A DNA stretch of 64,000 nt from Sphingomonas phyllosphaerae (GTDB taxonomy: Bacteria > Pseudomonadota > Alphaproteobacteria > Sphingomonadales > Sphingomonadaceae), in assembly GCA_036946405.1 (NCBI GenBank), contig JAQIJC010000001.1, positions 689,001-753,000 of the forward strand, given 5' to 3'. The notes below the pieces were generated by a model that saw only the letters and a program-made list of their open reading frames with translations, was not told the DNA's origin and made no database searches. This document shows positions 35,427-43,500 of this stretch, one piece after another. The number at the start of each line of letters is the position of its first letter. Position 1 is the stretch's first letter. Both the position numbers and the translations under genes were made by a program.

Positions 35427-36821
35427 TTAGCCGGCATAGGCTTTCACGAGATCGAACATATAGTCGCGCGCGTCGTACAGGGCATCGACGCGGATCCGCT
35501 CGTTGAGGCCATGCACGCCGCTGGTCTGCGGGTCGACGAACGTGCCGGGCACGCCATACACCGGAATGCCGATCGCTTCGAGGAACACGCCATCGGTCGC
35601 GCCGGTCGACATCATCGGCAGCAGCGGCAGTTTCGGGAAATGCTTTGCCGCGACCCGCTTCATCGGCTCGATTACCTTCGGATCGAGCGTCGGCGGGACG
35701 GCGGTCGGGCGGATCGGCTGATTGATGGTGACGGTCACCTTGTCGCCGGCGAGGTGCTTCAACGTCGCGAGCGTGCCGTCGACCGTCTCCCCCGGGAAGA
35801 TTCGGCAATTGACGTTGGCAGTGGCGCGCTGCGGCAGCGCGTTCTCGGCATGACCGGCGTTGAGCAAGGTCGCGACGCAGGTCGTGCGCAGCGTCGAATG
35901 CAGTACCTTGTCGCGGCTGACGATCGCGTCGGCGGCCTTGTCGGTGGGATCGGCGAGCAACCGGCGGATCGCTGCGGCCTGTTCGCTGTCAGCGCGTTCC
36001 GCAGTCGCGGTGAAATAGGCGCGGGTGGTGTCGGTGAAACGGACCGGGAATTCATGGCCCTGCACCGCCTTGATCGCGTCGGCCAGCTCGTAGATCGCAT
36101 TGTCGGGCGTTGGGGCGGAGCTATGCCCGCCCGGGTTGGTGGTGACGAACGTGTAGTTCTGCGCGGCCTTCTCGCCGACCTGCACCGCCAGCAACTGGCG
36201 CTTGCCCGCCGCATCGAGCCGTCCGCCCCCGCCCTCGTTGAGCGCGAATTCGGCGGCGATCAGCTCCGGGTGGTTCTGCGCCAGCCATTGCGCGCCGTTG
36301 AAGGCGAAGGTGGTTTCCTCGCCGCAGGTCAGCGCCAGCTTGATCGTCCGCTTCGGGCGATACTTCTGCTGGCGGAAGCGGATCATCGCATCAGCCCAGA
36401 TCGCCGCCATTGCCTTGTCATCGACCGCGCCGCGCGCGTAATAATAGCCGCCTTCCTCGACCAGCTTGAACGGGTCGCGCTGCCAATCGTCGCGCTTGGC
36501 GGCGACGACGTCGAGGTGGCCGAGCAACAGGATCGGTTTGGCGAGGGCGTCGCTGCCGTTGAGGACGGCGACGATCCCGCCGTCATTGGGATGTTCGGGT
36601 ACGGCAAACATCGTAAGGTCGGCATCGGCAAAGCCGGCCGCTTTCAGCCGCGCGCCGACCTGTTCCGCCGCTTGCGTGCAGCTGCCGACGTTCACGACGG
36701 TGTTGGTTTCGACCATCTCCTTGTAGAGATTGAAGAACGCCTTCTGGTCGGGGCGCGTCTGCGCCGTGGCGCCCGTCGCCAGCATCGTCACCACGCCGGC
36801 CGCGATCGCCATCTTGCGCAT
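35427..36821 (-). CDS. Secreted M20 family metallopeptidase
   Basis: 464 aa with a signal peptide (1-20, ending ATAQ). M20 dinuclear zinc site: GHLDVVAA, the bridging Asp in ARGAVDDKA, GEE, and NEGGGG; a dimerisation domain starts about residue 220 (GGHSSAPTPDN). It hydrolyses peptides or N-acyl amino acids in the periplasm; the substrate is unknown. It sits between pdeM and the retropepsin-like gene on the same strand, 28 bp from pdeM. Confidence 0.9.
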   Translation of the reverse strand: MRKMAIAAGVVTMLATGATAQTRPDQKAFFNLYKEMVETNTVVNVGSCTQAAEQVGARLKAAGFADADLTMFAVPEHPNDGGIVAVLNGSDALAKPILLLGHLDVVAAKRDDWQRDPFKLVEEGGYYYARGAVDDKAMAAIWADAMIRFRQQKYRPKRTIKLALTCGEETTFAFNGAQWLAQNHPELIAAEFALNEGGGGRLDAAGKRQLLAVQVGEKAAQNYTFVTTNPGGHSSAPTPDNAIYELADAIKAVQGHEFPVRFTDTTRAYFTATAERADSEQAAAIRRLLADPTDKAADAIVSRDKVLHSTLRTTCVATLLNAGHAENALPQRATANVNCRIFPGETVDGTLATLKHLAGDKVTVTINQPIRPTAVPPTLDPKVIEPMKRVAAKHFPKLPLLPMMSTGATDGVFLEAIGIPVYGVPGTFVDPQTSGVHGLNERIRVDALYDARDYMFDLVKAYAG

Positions 36822-36880
36822 TCACACTCCCCTTCGTCGTTGCGACGATCGTCGCAGCGAAGCGGCAGGGGTGCAACATC

Positions 36881-37813
36881 TTACAACACGCGCGCACGCC
36901 CGGCGTCGCGTGGCAGCAGCAAGCGCAGCTCGCGCCGCGCGAAATCGATGTGCACGCGCCGGAACAGCCGCAGCACGTCCATGCCCAGCAGCAATGCAGG
37001 CTTCCCCTCCAGCCCGAACGCCGCGAACGGCCGCGCATCGGCGAAGCCGACCGGCAGCGCGCGGATCGTGGCGCTGCCTAAAGTCAGCATCGGCACCGAG
37101 GCGTAATCGGTGGTAATGCTGTCGCCGGTGACGCTGGTGAAGACGATCGGGATCCCGCCACCGCGACGCGTCAGCAGGCGGCGCAGCGCCAGATTGCCGA
37201 TGCTGACGCTGGTCCCGGTATCCAGCACCACGCGCACGCGCCGCCCGGCAACCGTGGCGTTGGTGACGACCAACTGCCCGAACAGGCTCTTCGCGCGCAC
37301 CACGATCTCACCGGGCTCGGGGCGCGGCGGCTTCACCCCCACAGCGGGCGTCACCGTCATCCGTTGCTGGTCAAAATCGATCGTCAGCGCATGATCCTGC
37401 ATCGCGTCGATGCCAAGGATACCAAGCGATCCCATGTCCTTGGCATCGAGCGCCGGCGCCTCGACCCGCCGTGCGCCGAGCGTGCTGACCGACAGCGACG
37501 GGATCACAACGGTATCGACGGTGCTGGTGCCGGTGATCGTCGTCATCCGCACCGTCGGGCCGGGCGGTAGTCCGAGCCGGGAGGCGAGCTGACGCGAGAT
37601 GACGCTGCGCTGCGCGCCCGAATCGACGATGAAGGGAAACGGGCCGGCGGCGTCGATCCGCACCGGCACGGTCATCCGGTCTTCCTGACTAAGAAACGCA
37701 AGGTCATCGCCGATCGGCGCGGTCGGCGGCACCGGAGGCTCGGGCGCCGGAGCCTGCTGGGCGTTCGCCGGCACGGCGGCGCAGGCGAGCAACAGCGCGA
37801 GCATCCTCTCCAT
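36881..37813 (-). CDS. Retropepsin-like aspartic protease, two-domain
   Basis: 310 aa from ATG 37813. Signal peptide (ALLLACAAVPANAQ) and two aspartyl protease domains: FIVDSGAQRSVISRQ (about residue 60) and VVLDTGTSVSIG (about 200), with hydrophobic-hydrophobic-Gly motifs LGILGIDAM and ALLLGMDVL. Each domain supplies one aspartate, as in pepsin-like enzymes, or the two half-sites may be PDZ-free retropepsins. Periplasmic. It lies between the M20 peptidase and the lhr-like gene, in the same direction. Confidence 0.85.
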   Translation of the reverse strand: MERMLALLLACAAVPANAQQAPAPEPPVPPTAPIGDDLAFLSQEDRMTVPVRIDAAGPFPFIVDSGAQRSVISRQLASRLGLPPGPTVRMTTITGTSTVDTVVIPSLSVSTLGARRVEAPALDAKDMGSLGILGIDAMQDHALTIDFDQQRMTVTPAVGVKPPRPEPGEIVVRAKSLFGQLVVTNATVAGRRVRVVLDTGTSVSIGNLALRRLLTRRGGGIPIVFTSVTGDSITTDYASVPMLTLGSATIRALPVGFADARPFAAFGLEGKPALLLGMDVLRLFRRVHIDFARRELRLLLPRDAGRARVL

Positions 37814-37845
37814 CCCGGACAACCTACGCCTGCCCACGCGGGCGA

Positions 37846-40254
37846 TCAATCCACGCGCATCGCCTCGGCGGCCAGCGCTTCGGCCTCGATCAGCAGCGCG
37901 TCGTCGGCGCTGCCGGTCGCGACCTTCTCGCGCCCGATCAACGTCAGCACCGGCACTGCCAGCGGGGTGACGCGCGGCAAATCGACATGCACCATCGTGT
38001 CCGCGGCGCGGTCGAGCAGGTCGGCGAGCCGCCCGACATCGGTCATCCGCGCGCGCGCGTCCGCCCACGCCGCCTGAAGCAGCACATGGCCGGGCTCGTA
38101 TTGGCGCAGCACGTCGTAGATCAGGTCGGTCGAGAAGGTCACCTGCCGCCCGGTCTTGCGCTTGCCGGGATGCTGGCGCTCCACCAGCCCGCCGATCACC
38201 GCTACCTCGCGGAAGGCGCGCTTGAGCAGGTGCGAGCGCTCGACCCATTCGACGAACTCATGTTCGAGGATGTCGGCGCTGAACAGCGCGGCGGGATCGG
38301 TGACCTTCTCCAGCCCGTAACAGGCAATCGCATAGTCGTTGGCGACGAAACCGAGCGGCTTGAGCCCGAGCGTTTCCATCCGCTTCGTCACCAGCATCCC
38401 CAGCGATTGGTGCGCGTTCCAGCCCTCGAAGCTGTAGGCGACCATGTAATGCCGCCCCTCGCGCGGGAAGGTCTCGACCAACAATTGCTCGGGGTGCGGC
38501 AGCGTCGAGCGGCGTTGCTGGATCTCCAGCCATTCGCGCACGTCGTCGGGGAAGCGATGCCATTCGCCGGGCGTGTCGAGGAAGCGCCGGACGCGGTTGG
38601 CGAGGTTGGTCGACAGCGGCATCCGGCTGCCACCATAGGTCGGGATGCGCGCCGGGCGGCTGGTGGCGCGGACGATCAGATCCTCGGTGTCGATCTTCTC
38701 GACCTCGAGGCTCAGCCCGGCAAAGAAGAAGGTGTCGCCGTGGCTCAATGTCGCGGCGAAGCCTTCCTCGACCTTGCCGAGCGCACGGCCGTTGCGGAAC
38801 CGTACCTTGAGCATCGTCGCCTCGACGATGATCCCAGCGTTGAGGCGGTGCTGCGCGACGAACTTCGGATGGCTGACCCGCCAGCGGCCGTCGGCATCCT
38901 GCGTCAGCCGCTTGAAGCGGTCGTAGGCGCGCAAGCTGTAGCCGCCGTCGCGGATGAAGCCGAGCACGCGGTCGAATAGCTCGTCAGTCAGCGCGGAATA
39001 GGGCAGGGCGGAGCGTACCTCGGCCAGCATGGCGGCCTGATCGAACGGCGCGGCGCAGGCGCACGCCATGACATGCTGCGCGAGCACGTCGAGCGCGCCC
39101 ATCCGGAAAACGTCGGCGTCCAGCTCGCCCGCCTCGACCGCGTCGAGCGCGGCGCGCGCCTCCAGATATTCGAAGCGGTTGCCGGGGACGAGGATCGCCT
39201 CGCTCGCCTGGTCGAGCCGGTGGTTCGAGCGCCCGATCCGCTGGAGCAGCCGCGACGAGCCCTTGGGCGCGCCCATCTGGATCACGCAGTCAACGTCGCC
39301 CCAGTCGACGCCGAGGTCGAGGCTGGCGGTCGCCACCAGCGCGCGGAGCCGGCCGTCCGCCATCGCGCTTTCCACCTTACGGCGCGCTTCCTTTTCGAGA
39401 CTGCCGTGATGGATGCCGATCGGCAGTTGCATCGCATTGGCCTTCCACAGATCCTGGAAGATCAGCTCGGCGAGGCTGCGGGTGTTGCAGAAGACGATCG
39501 CGGTCTTGTGGGTTTCGATCTCGGCCATCACCTGTTCGGCGGCATAGCGTCCGGAATGGCCCGCCCATGGTACGCGGCCTTCGGGCAGCAGGATCGCGAT
39601 GTCGGGATCGACCCCGGTATCGCCATGCACCAGCGCGACGCGGTCAATATCACCATCGGGCGCGAGCCACGCGCGATAGCCGTCCGGGTCGGCGACCGTC
39701 GCGGACAGCGCGACGCGGCGCAGAGCGGGCGCGATCGTCTGCAACCGCGCCATGCACAGGTTGAGCAGGTCGCCGCGCTTGCCAGTGGCGAAGGCATGGA
39801 CTTCGTCGACGACGATCGTCCGCAGCCCGGCGAACATCGTGAAACTGTCAGGATAGCTGAGCAACAGCGACAGCGATTCGGGGGTGGTGAGCAGGATCTG
39901 CGGCGGCTTGACCCGCTGCCGCGCCTTGCGATCGGACGGTGTGTCGCCGGTGCGCGTCTCGACGCGCAGGTCGAGCCCCATCTCCTCGATCGGCGCGAGC
40001 AGGTTGCGCTGGATATCGACCGCCAGCGCCTTGAGCGGCGAGACGTAGAGCGTGTGCAGCCCGTCGAGCGGCGCGTCGATCAGTTCGGCCAGCGTCGGGA
40101 GGAAACCGGCGAGCGTCTTGCCCGCGCCGGTGGCGGCGATCAGCAGCGCGTGATGCCCGGCGCGCGCCTCGTCCAGCATCGCGAGCTGATGCCGGCGCGG
40201 CCGCCAGCCACGCCGCGCGAACCAGTCGGTGAGGACGGCGGGGAGGGCGGTCAA
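37846..40254 (-). CDS. Ligase-associated DEXH-box helicase (Lhr-like)
   Basis: 802 aa from TTG 40254; a second TTG at 40308 would add 18 residues. Motifs: ATGAGKTLAGFLP (Walker A), SPLKALAVDIQRN (Ia), TTPESLSLLLS, VVDEVHAFATGKRGD (DEVH), LSATVADPDGY (III), and ASLDLGVDWGDVD with QRIGRSNHR (V-VI). This is the Lhr-core architecture: RecA pair, winged helix and beta-barrel domain. Named a ligase-associated DNA damage response helicase from family association. The N-terminus is near the family A repeat at 40.3 kb, so the start is uncertain. Confidence 0.88.
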   Translation of the reverse strand: MTALPAVLTDWFARRGWRPRRHQLAMLDEARAGHHALLIAATGAGKTLAGFLPTLAELIDAPLDGLHTLYVSPLKALAVDIQRNLLAPIEEMGLDLRVETRTGDTPSDRKARQRVKPPQILLTTPESLSLLLSYPDSFTMFAGLRTIVVDEVHAFATGKRGDLLNLCMARLQTIAPALRRVALSATVADPDGYRAWLAPDGDIDRVALVHGDTGVDPDIAILLPEGRVPWAGHSGRYAAEQVMAEIETHKTAIVFCNTRSLAELIFQDLWKANAMQLPIGIHHGSLEKEARRKVESAMADGRLRALVATASLDLGVDWGDVDCVIQMGAPKGSSRLLQRIGRSNHRLDQASEAILVPGNRFEYLEARAALDAVEAGELDADVFRMGALDVLAQHVMACACAAPFDQAAMLAEVRSALPYSALTDELFDRVLGFIRDGGYSLRAYDRFKRLTQDADGRWRVSHPKFVAQHRLNAGIIVEATMLKVRFRNGRALGKVEEGFAATLSHGDTFFFAGLSLEVEKIDTEDLIVRATSRPARIPTYGGSRMPLSTNLANRVRRFLDTPGEWHRFPDDVREWLEIQQRRSTLPHPEQLLVETFPREGRHYMVAYSFEGWNAHQSLGMLVTKRMETLGLKPLGFVANDYAIACYGLEKVTDPAALFSADILEHEFVEWVERSHLLKRAFREVAVIGGLVERQHPGKRKTGRQVTFSTDLIYDVLRQYEPGHVLLQAAWADARARMTDVGRLADLLDRAADTMVHVDLPRVTPLAVPVLTLIGREKVATGSADDALLIEAEALAAEAMRVD

Positions 40255-40327
40255 TCGGGCGTCCGGGCGGGCATGGCAATGATGTAGGTGGTACGACCGG
40301 CGTGGCAACTGCGTGTTCCACCACCTC

Positions 40328-40423
40328 CGTCATTCCCGCGTAGGCGGGAATCCAGACGCGCAGGTCGTCGTAGCAGCCACAAGCGTCAGAGGTTCTGGAT
40401 TCCCGCCTGCGCGGGAATGACGG
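40328..40423. repeat. Palindromic repeat, family A, upstream of the lhr-like gene
   Basis: CGTCATTCCCGCGTAGGCGGGAATCCAGA at the left (two hairpin arms GATTCCCGCCT / AGGCGGGAATC) and TCTGGATTCCCGCCTGCGCGGGAATGACGG at the right. Confidence 0.85.
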
Positions 40424-40447
40424 AGGAGACGCGGCAATGACGGGAGG

Positions 40448-40627
40448 TCACGGCGTGCGCGTGCGATCCTCCGCCGACTGCTGCTTGTACAGCTCGCGCG
40501 TCGCCTGTTCGGTTCGCGCTTCCTCATGTGGCTTGCGGCGGTTGCGCAGCATCGCGAACAACAATGCCGCCACCAGGATGATCGGCCCGGCGATCACCAC
40601 GAAGCTCCACAAACCGTCGCCTGCCAT
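40448..40627 (-). CDS. Small single-pass membrane protein (59 aa)
   Basis: 59 aa from ATG 40627 with a strong AGGAGAGA ribosome binding site 6 nt upstream. Residues 8-27 (SFVVIAGPIILVAALLFAML) form one membrane helix, followed by a basic then mixed-charge cytoplasmic tail (RNRRKPHEEARTEQATRELYKQQ). It lies between the lhr-like and exonuclease genes, divergent from the latter. No family recognised. Its conserved-looking start signal makes it a real gene. Confidence 0.75.
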   Translation of the reverse strand: MAGDGLWSFVVIAGPIILVAALLFAMLRNRRKPHEEARTEQATRELYKQQSAEDRTRTP

Positions 40628-40700
40628 CGGCTCTCTCCTGTATCTCGGGTGGTCAACGACGCGCCGATGAACTTCGATCCGCGCGCGCGGTTGGTGCGGC

Positions 40701-41699
40701 ATGGTAACGCTCGGCGACTGGCTCGAACCGCATCCGCACGGGCTGTACGTGCGTCCCGCCGATGCGTGGGTCGACCCATCGATCCCGGTTGCGCGCGCGC
40801 TGGTCACGCACGGCCATGCCGACCACGCACGCGGCGGGCACGGCGAGGTATGGGCGACGCCCGAGACGCTCGCGATCATGGACGCGCGCTATGGCGAGCA
40901 GGTCGGCCACCCGGTCGCCTATGGTGAGAGCATCCGGCTCGGCGCGGTCGAGATCGGGTTCGTGCCCGCCGGGCATGTGCTCGGTTCGGCGCAGATCGTG
41001 CTCGATCACCGCGGCGAGCGCGTGGTCGCATCGGGCGATTACAAGCGCCGCGCCGACCCGACCTGCACGCCGTTCGAGCCGGTCAAATGCGACGTCTTCA
41101 TCACCGAGGCGACCTTCGGGCTGCCGGTGTTCCGGCACCCCGACACCGGCGACGAGATCGACAAACTGATCGCGCGGCTCCACGCCAATCCGGAGCGTTG
41201 CATCGTGGTCGGCGCCTATGCGCTCGGCAAGGCGCAGCGCGTGATCGCGGAGCTGCGCGTCCGCGGGCACACCGCCCCGATCTACATCCATGGCGCGCTC
41301 CAGCGGCTGTGCGATCTGTATGCGGCGCATGGCGTCCCGCTCGGGGAGCTGCGTCCGGCGACCGGGGTCGCGAAGGCGGAAATGGCGGGGCATATCGTGA
41401 TGTGCCCGCCGTCGGCGCTCAACGACCGCTGGTCGCGCCGGCTCCCCGATCCGATCACGGCGATGGCGAGCGGCTGGATGCGCGTGCGGCAGCGCGCGCG
41501 GCAGAAGAACGTCGAGCTGCCGTTGATCCTGTCCGACCATGCCGATTGGGACGAACTCACCGAGACGCTGAGCGAGATTTCGCCGCGCGAGGTGTGGGTG
41601 ACGCACGGGCGCGAGGAGGCGCTGGTGCACTGGTGCATGACCCGCCAGATCAAGGCGCGCGCGCTGGCGCTGGTCGGGTTCGAGGATGAGGACGATTGA
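40701..41699 (+). CDS. Ligase-associated DNA damage response exonuclease (MBL fold)
   Basis: 332 aa. Metallo-beta-lactamase motif THGHADHARGGHG (residues about 36-48), VIASGDYKRR-like ASGDYKRRADPTC, FITEATFGLP and the C-terminal WVTHGREEALVHW match the beta-CASP/CPSF-like exonuclease of the ligase-associated cluster. ATP-dependent ligase normally follows; here a family A repeat and an S10 peptidase follow. Confidence 0.9.
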   Translation: MVTLGDWLEPHPHGLYVRPADAWVDPSIPVARALVTHGHADHARGGHGEVWATPETLAIMDARYGEQVGHPVAYGESIRLGAVEIGFVPAGHVLGSAQIVLDHRGERVVASGDYKRRADPTCTPFEPVKCDVFITEATFGLPVFRHPDTGDEIDKLIARLHANPERCIVVGAYALGKAQRVIAELRVRGHTAPIYIHGALQRLCDLYAAHGVPLGELRPATGVAKAEMAGHIVMCPPSALNDRWSRRLPDPITAMASGWMRVRQRARQKNVELPLILSDHADWDELTETLSEISPREVWVTHGREEALVHWCMTRQIKARALALVGFEDEDD

Positions 41700-41705
41700 G
41701 GCTCA

Positions 41706-41800
41706 CGTCATTCCCGCGCAGGCGGGAATCCAGAACCTCTGACGTTGCGACCCTTGCGAAGACCTGCGCGTCTGGATTCCCGCCTGCGCGGGATTGACGG
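41706..41800. repeat. Palindromic repeat, family A, after the exonuclease gene
   Basis: Same two-hairpin unit: CGTCATTCCCGCGCAGGCGGGAATCCAGAACC ... GTCTGGATTCCCGCCTGCGCGGGATTGACGG. Begins 6 bp after the exonuclease stop. Almost identical to the copies at 11.6 and 40.3 kb. Confidence 0.85.
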
Positions 41801-41880
41801 ATCGTGGTAGCCACAACGGCTTGCATCGTTTCCTGTGCGACGATTACACCAGCATCCCTGACCTATAAGGGGATCACCTG

Positions 41881-43500
41881 ATGCGCTTCGGATACGCCGC
41901 CCTCCTGCTCGCTGCCGCGACGATGCCGGCGCTGGCGCAGGACAAGCGGCCGGCGAAAAGCAATGCCGAGGTGCAGAAGGAGGAGGCCGAGGCCGCCACC
42001 GCCAACGCGCCGGTCGCGGAGCGCGAGGAACGATCGAAGGGCGCGGTGACGGTCGCGGGCAAGCGGCTCGGCTATACCGCCACCGCCGGCACGCTGACGA
42101 TCCGCGACATCGAGGGCAAGCCGACCGCATCGATGTTCTACACCGCCTATACGCTCGACGGCACCAAACCGGGCACGAAGCGCCCGATCACCTATTTCTA
42201 CAACGGCGGGCCGGGCAGCCCGACCTTCTGGCTGCACATGGGCTCGTTCGCGCCGGTGCGGCTCCAGACCGGCAGCCCCGAGTTCATCCGCCCCGCGCCC
42301 TATGACTTCGGCCCGAACCCCTACACCTTGCTCGACAAGACCGACATGGTGTTCCTCGATGCGATCGGCGCGGGCTATTCGCGCCCGCTCGGCGACGCCA
42401 AGCCGTCCGATTTCTACGGCACCGACGAGGATGCAGACGCCTTCGCCAAGGCGATCCTGCGCTATTCCACCAAGTTCGGCCGCTGGAACTCGCCCAAGTT
42501 CATCTTCGGCGAAAGCTACGGCACGCTGCGCTCGGGCGCACTCGCCTACCAGTTGCAGGATCGTGGCATGGCGCTCAACGGCGTGGTGTTGCTCAGCTCG
42601 ATCATGAACTACGGCTATCGCCAGCCCGGGCTCGATCAGGTCTATCTCAACTATCTGCCCAGCTATGCCGCGACCGCCTGGTATCACAACCGGCTCGCCA
42701 ACCGTCCCGCCGACGTCGCGACGGTGGTGCAGCAGGCGCGCGACTTCGCGGTCGGTCCGTATATGTCGGCGCTCGCCAAGGGGCAGAACATCAGCGCCGA
42801 GGAACGCGACAGCGTCGCGCGGCGGATGAGCGAGCTGACCGGCCTGTCGCCGGACTTCCTGATCCGCAGCAATTTGCGCGTCGACCTGCCGCGCTTCCAG
42901 AAGGAGCTGCTGCGCGGCACCCGCCAGACGGTCGGCCGTTTCGACTCGCGCTACGTCGGGGTCGACAGCGACGCGGCGGGCGAGCGCCCGGAAAGCGACG
43001 TGTCCTCGGACGCGATCTCGGGCGCGTTCATCGCAACGTTCAACGATTATGCGACGCACACGCTCGGCTACCAGACCGACATGCCGTACCGGCTGTCGGC
43101 GCGCGACGCCAAGGGCTGGACGTGGAACTGGAAGCACGATTCGCCGCTGCGCGGGGGCGGGCAGCAGAACAATCCCAATACCGCGGTCGATCTGGCGGCG
43201 GCGATGCGCGGCAATCCGTATCTGCAGGTGCTGTCGATGAACGGCTGGTACGACATGGCGACGCCATTCTTCGGCACCGAGAACGACCTCGGGCACATGA
43301 TGCTCGAGCCCGCGCAGCAGCGGAACCTCTCCTTCACTTACTATCCGGCAGGGCACATGACCTATCTCAATCCCGACGCGCTGGTGGCGATGAAGCGCGA
43401 CCTGTCGGCGTGGTACGACCGGGCGCTGGCAGTGGCGCGTTCCGATGCGCCACCGGTCCCGCCGACGACCGCCGTCGCGACCGGGCAGGGGCCGAACTGA
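41881..43500 (+). CDS. Secreted S10 family serine carboxypeptidase
   Basis: 539 aa with a signal peptide (1-20, ending ALAQ). The S10 pattern is clear: YFYNGGPGSPTFW, FGESYGTLR (nucleophile serine near residue 212), NGWYDMATPFF (Asp) and YYPAGHMTYL (His). Serine carboxypeptidases trim residues from peptide C-termini, here in the periplasm. Its TGA shares a base with the ATG of the DUF885 gene, so the two form an operon for peptide breakdown. Confidence 0.92.
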   Translation: MRFGYAALLLAAATMPALAQDKRPAKSNAEVQKEEAEAATANAPVAEREERSKGAVTVAGKRLGYTATAGTLTIRDIEGKPTASMFYTAYTLDGTKPGTKRPITYFYNGGPGSPTFWLHMGSFAPVRLQTGSPEFIRPAPYDFGPNPYTLLDKTDMVFLDAIGAGYSRPLGDAKPSDFYGTDEDADAFAKAILRYSTKFGRWNSPKFIFGESYGTLRSGALAYQLQDRGMALNGVVLLSSIMNYGYRQPGLDQVYLNYLPSYAATAWYHNRLANRPADVATVVQQARDFAVGPYMSALAKGQNISAEERDSVARRMSELTGLSPDFLIRSNLRVDLPRFQKELLRGTRQTVGRFDSRYVGVDSDAAGERPESDVSSDAISGAFIATFNDYATHTLGYQTDMPYRLSARDAKGWTWNWKHDSPLRGGGQQNNPNTAVDLAAAMRGNPYLQVLSMNGWYDMATPFFGTENDLGHMMLEPAQQRNLSFTYYPAGHMTYLNPDALVAMKRDLSAWYDRALAVARSDAPPVPPTTAVATGQGPN

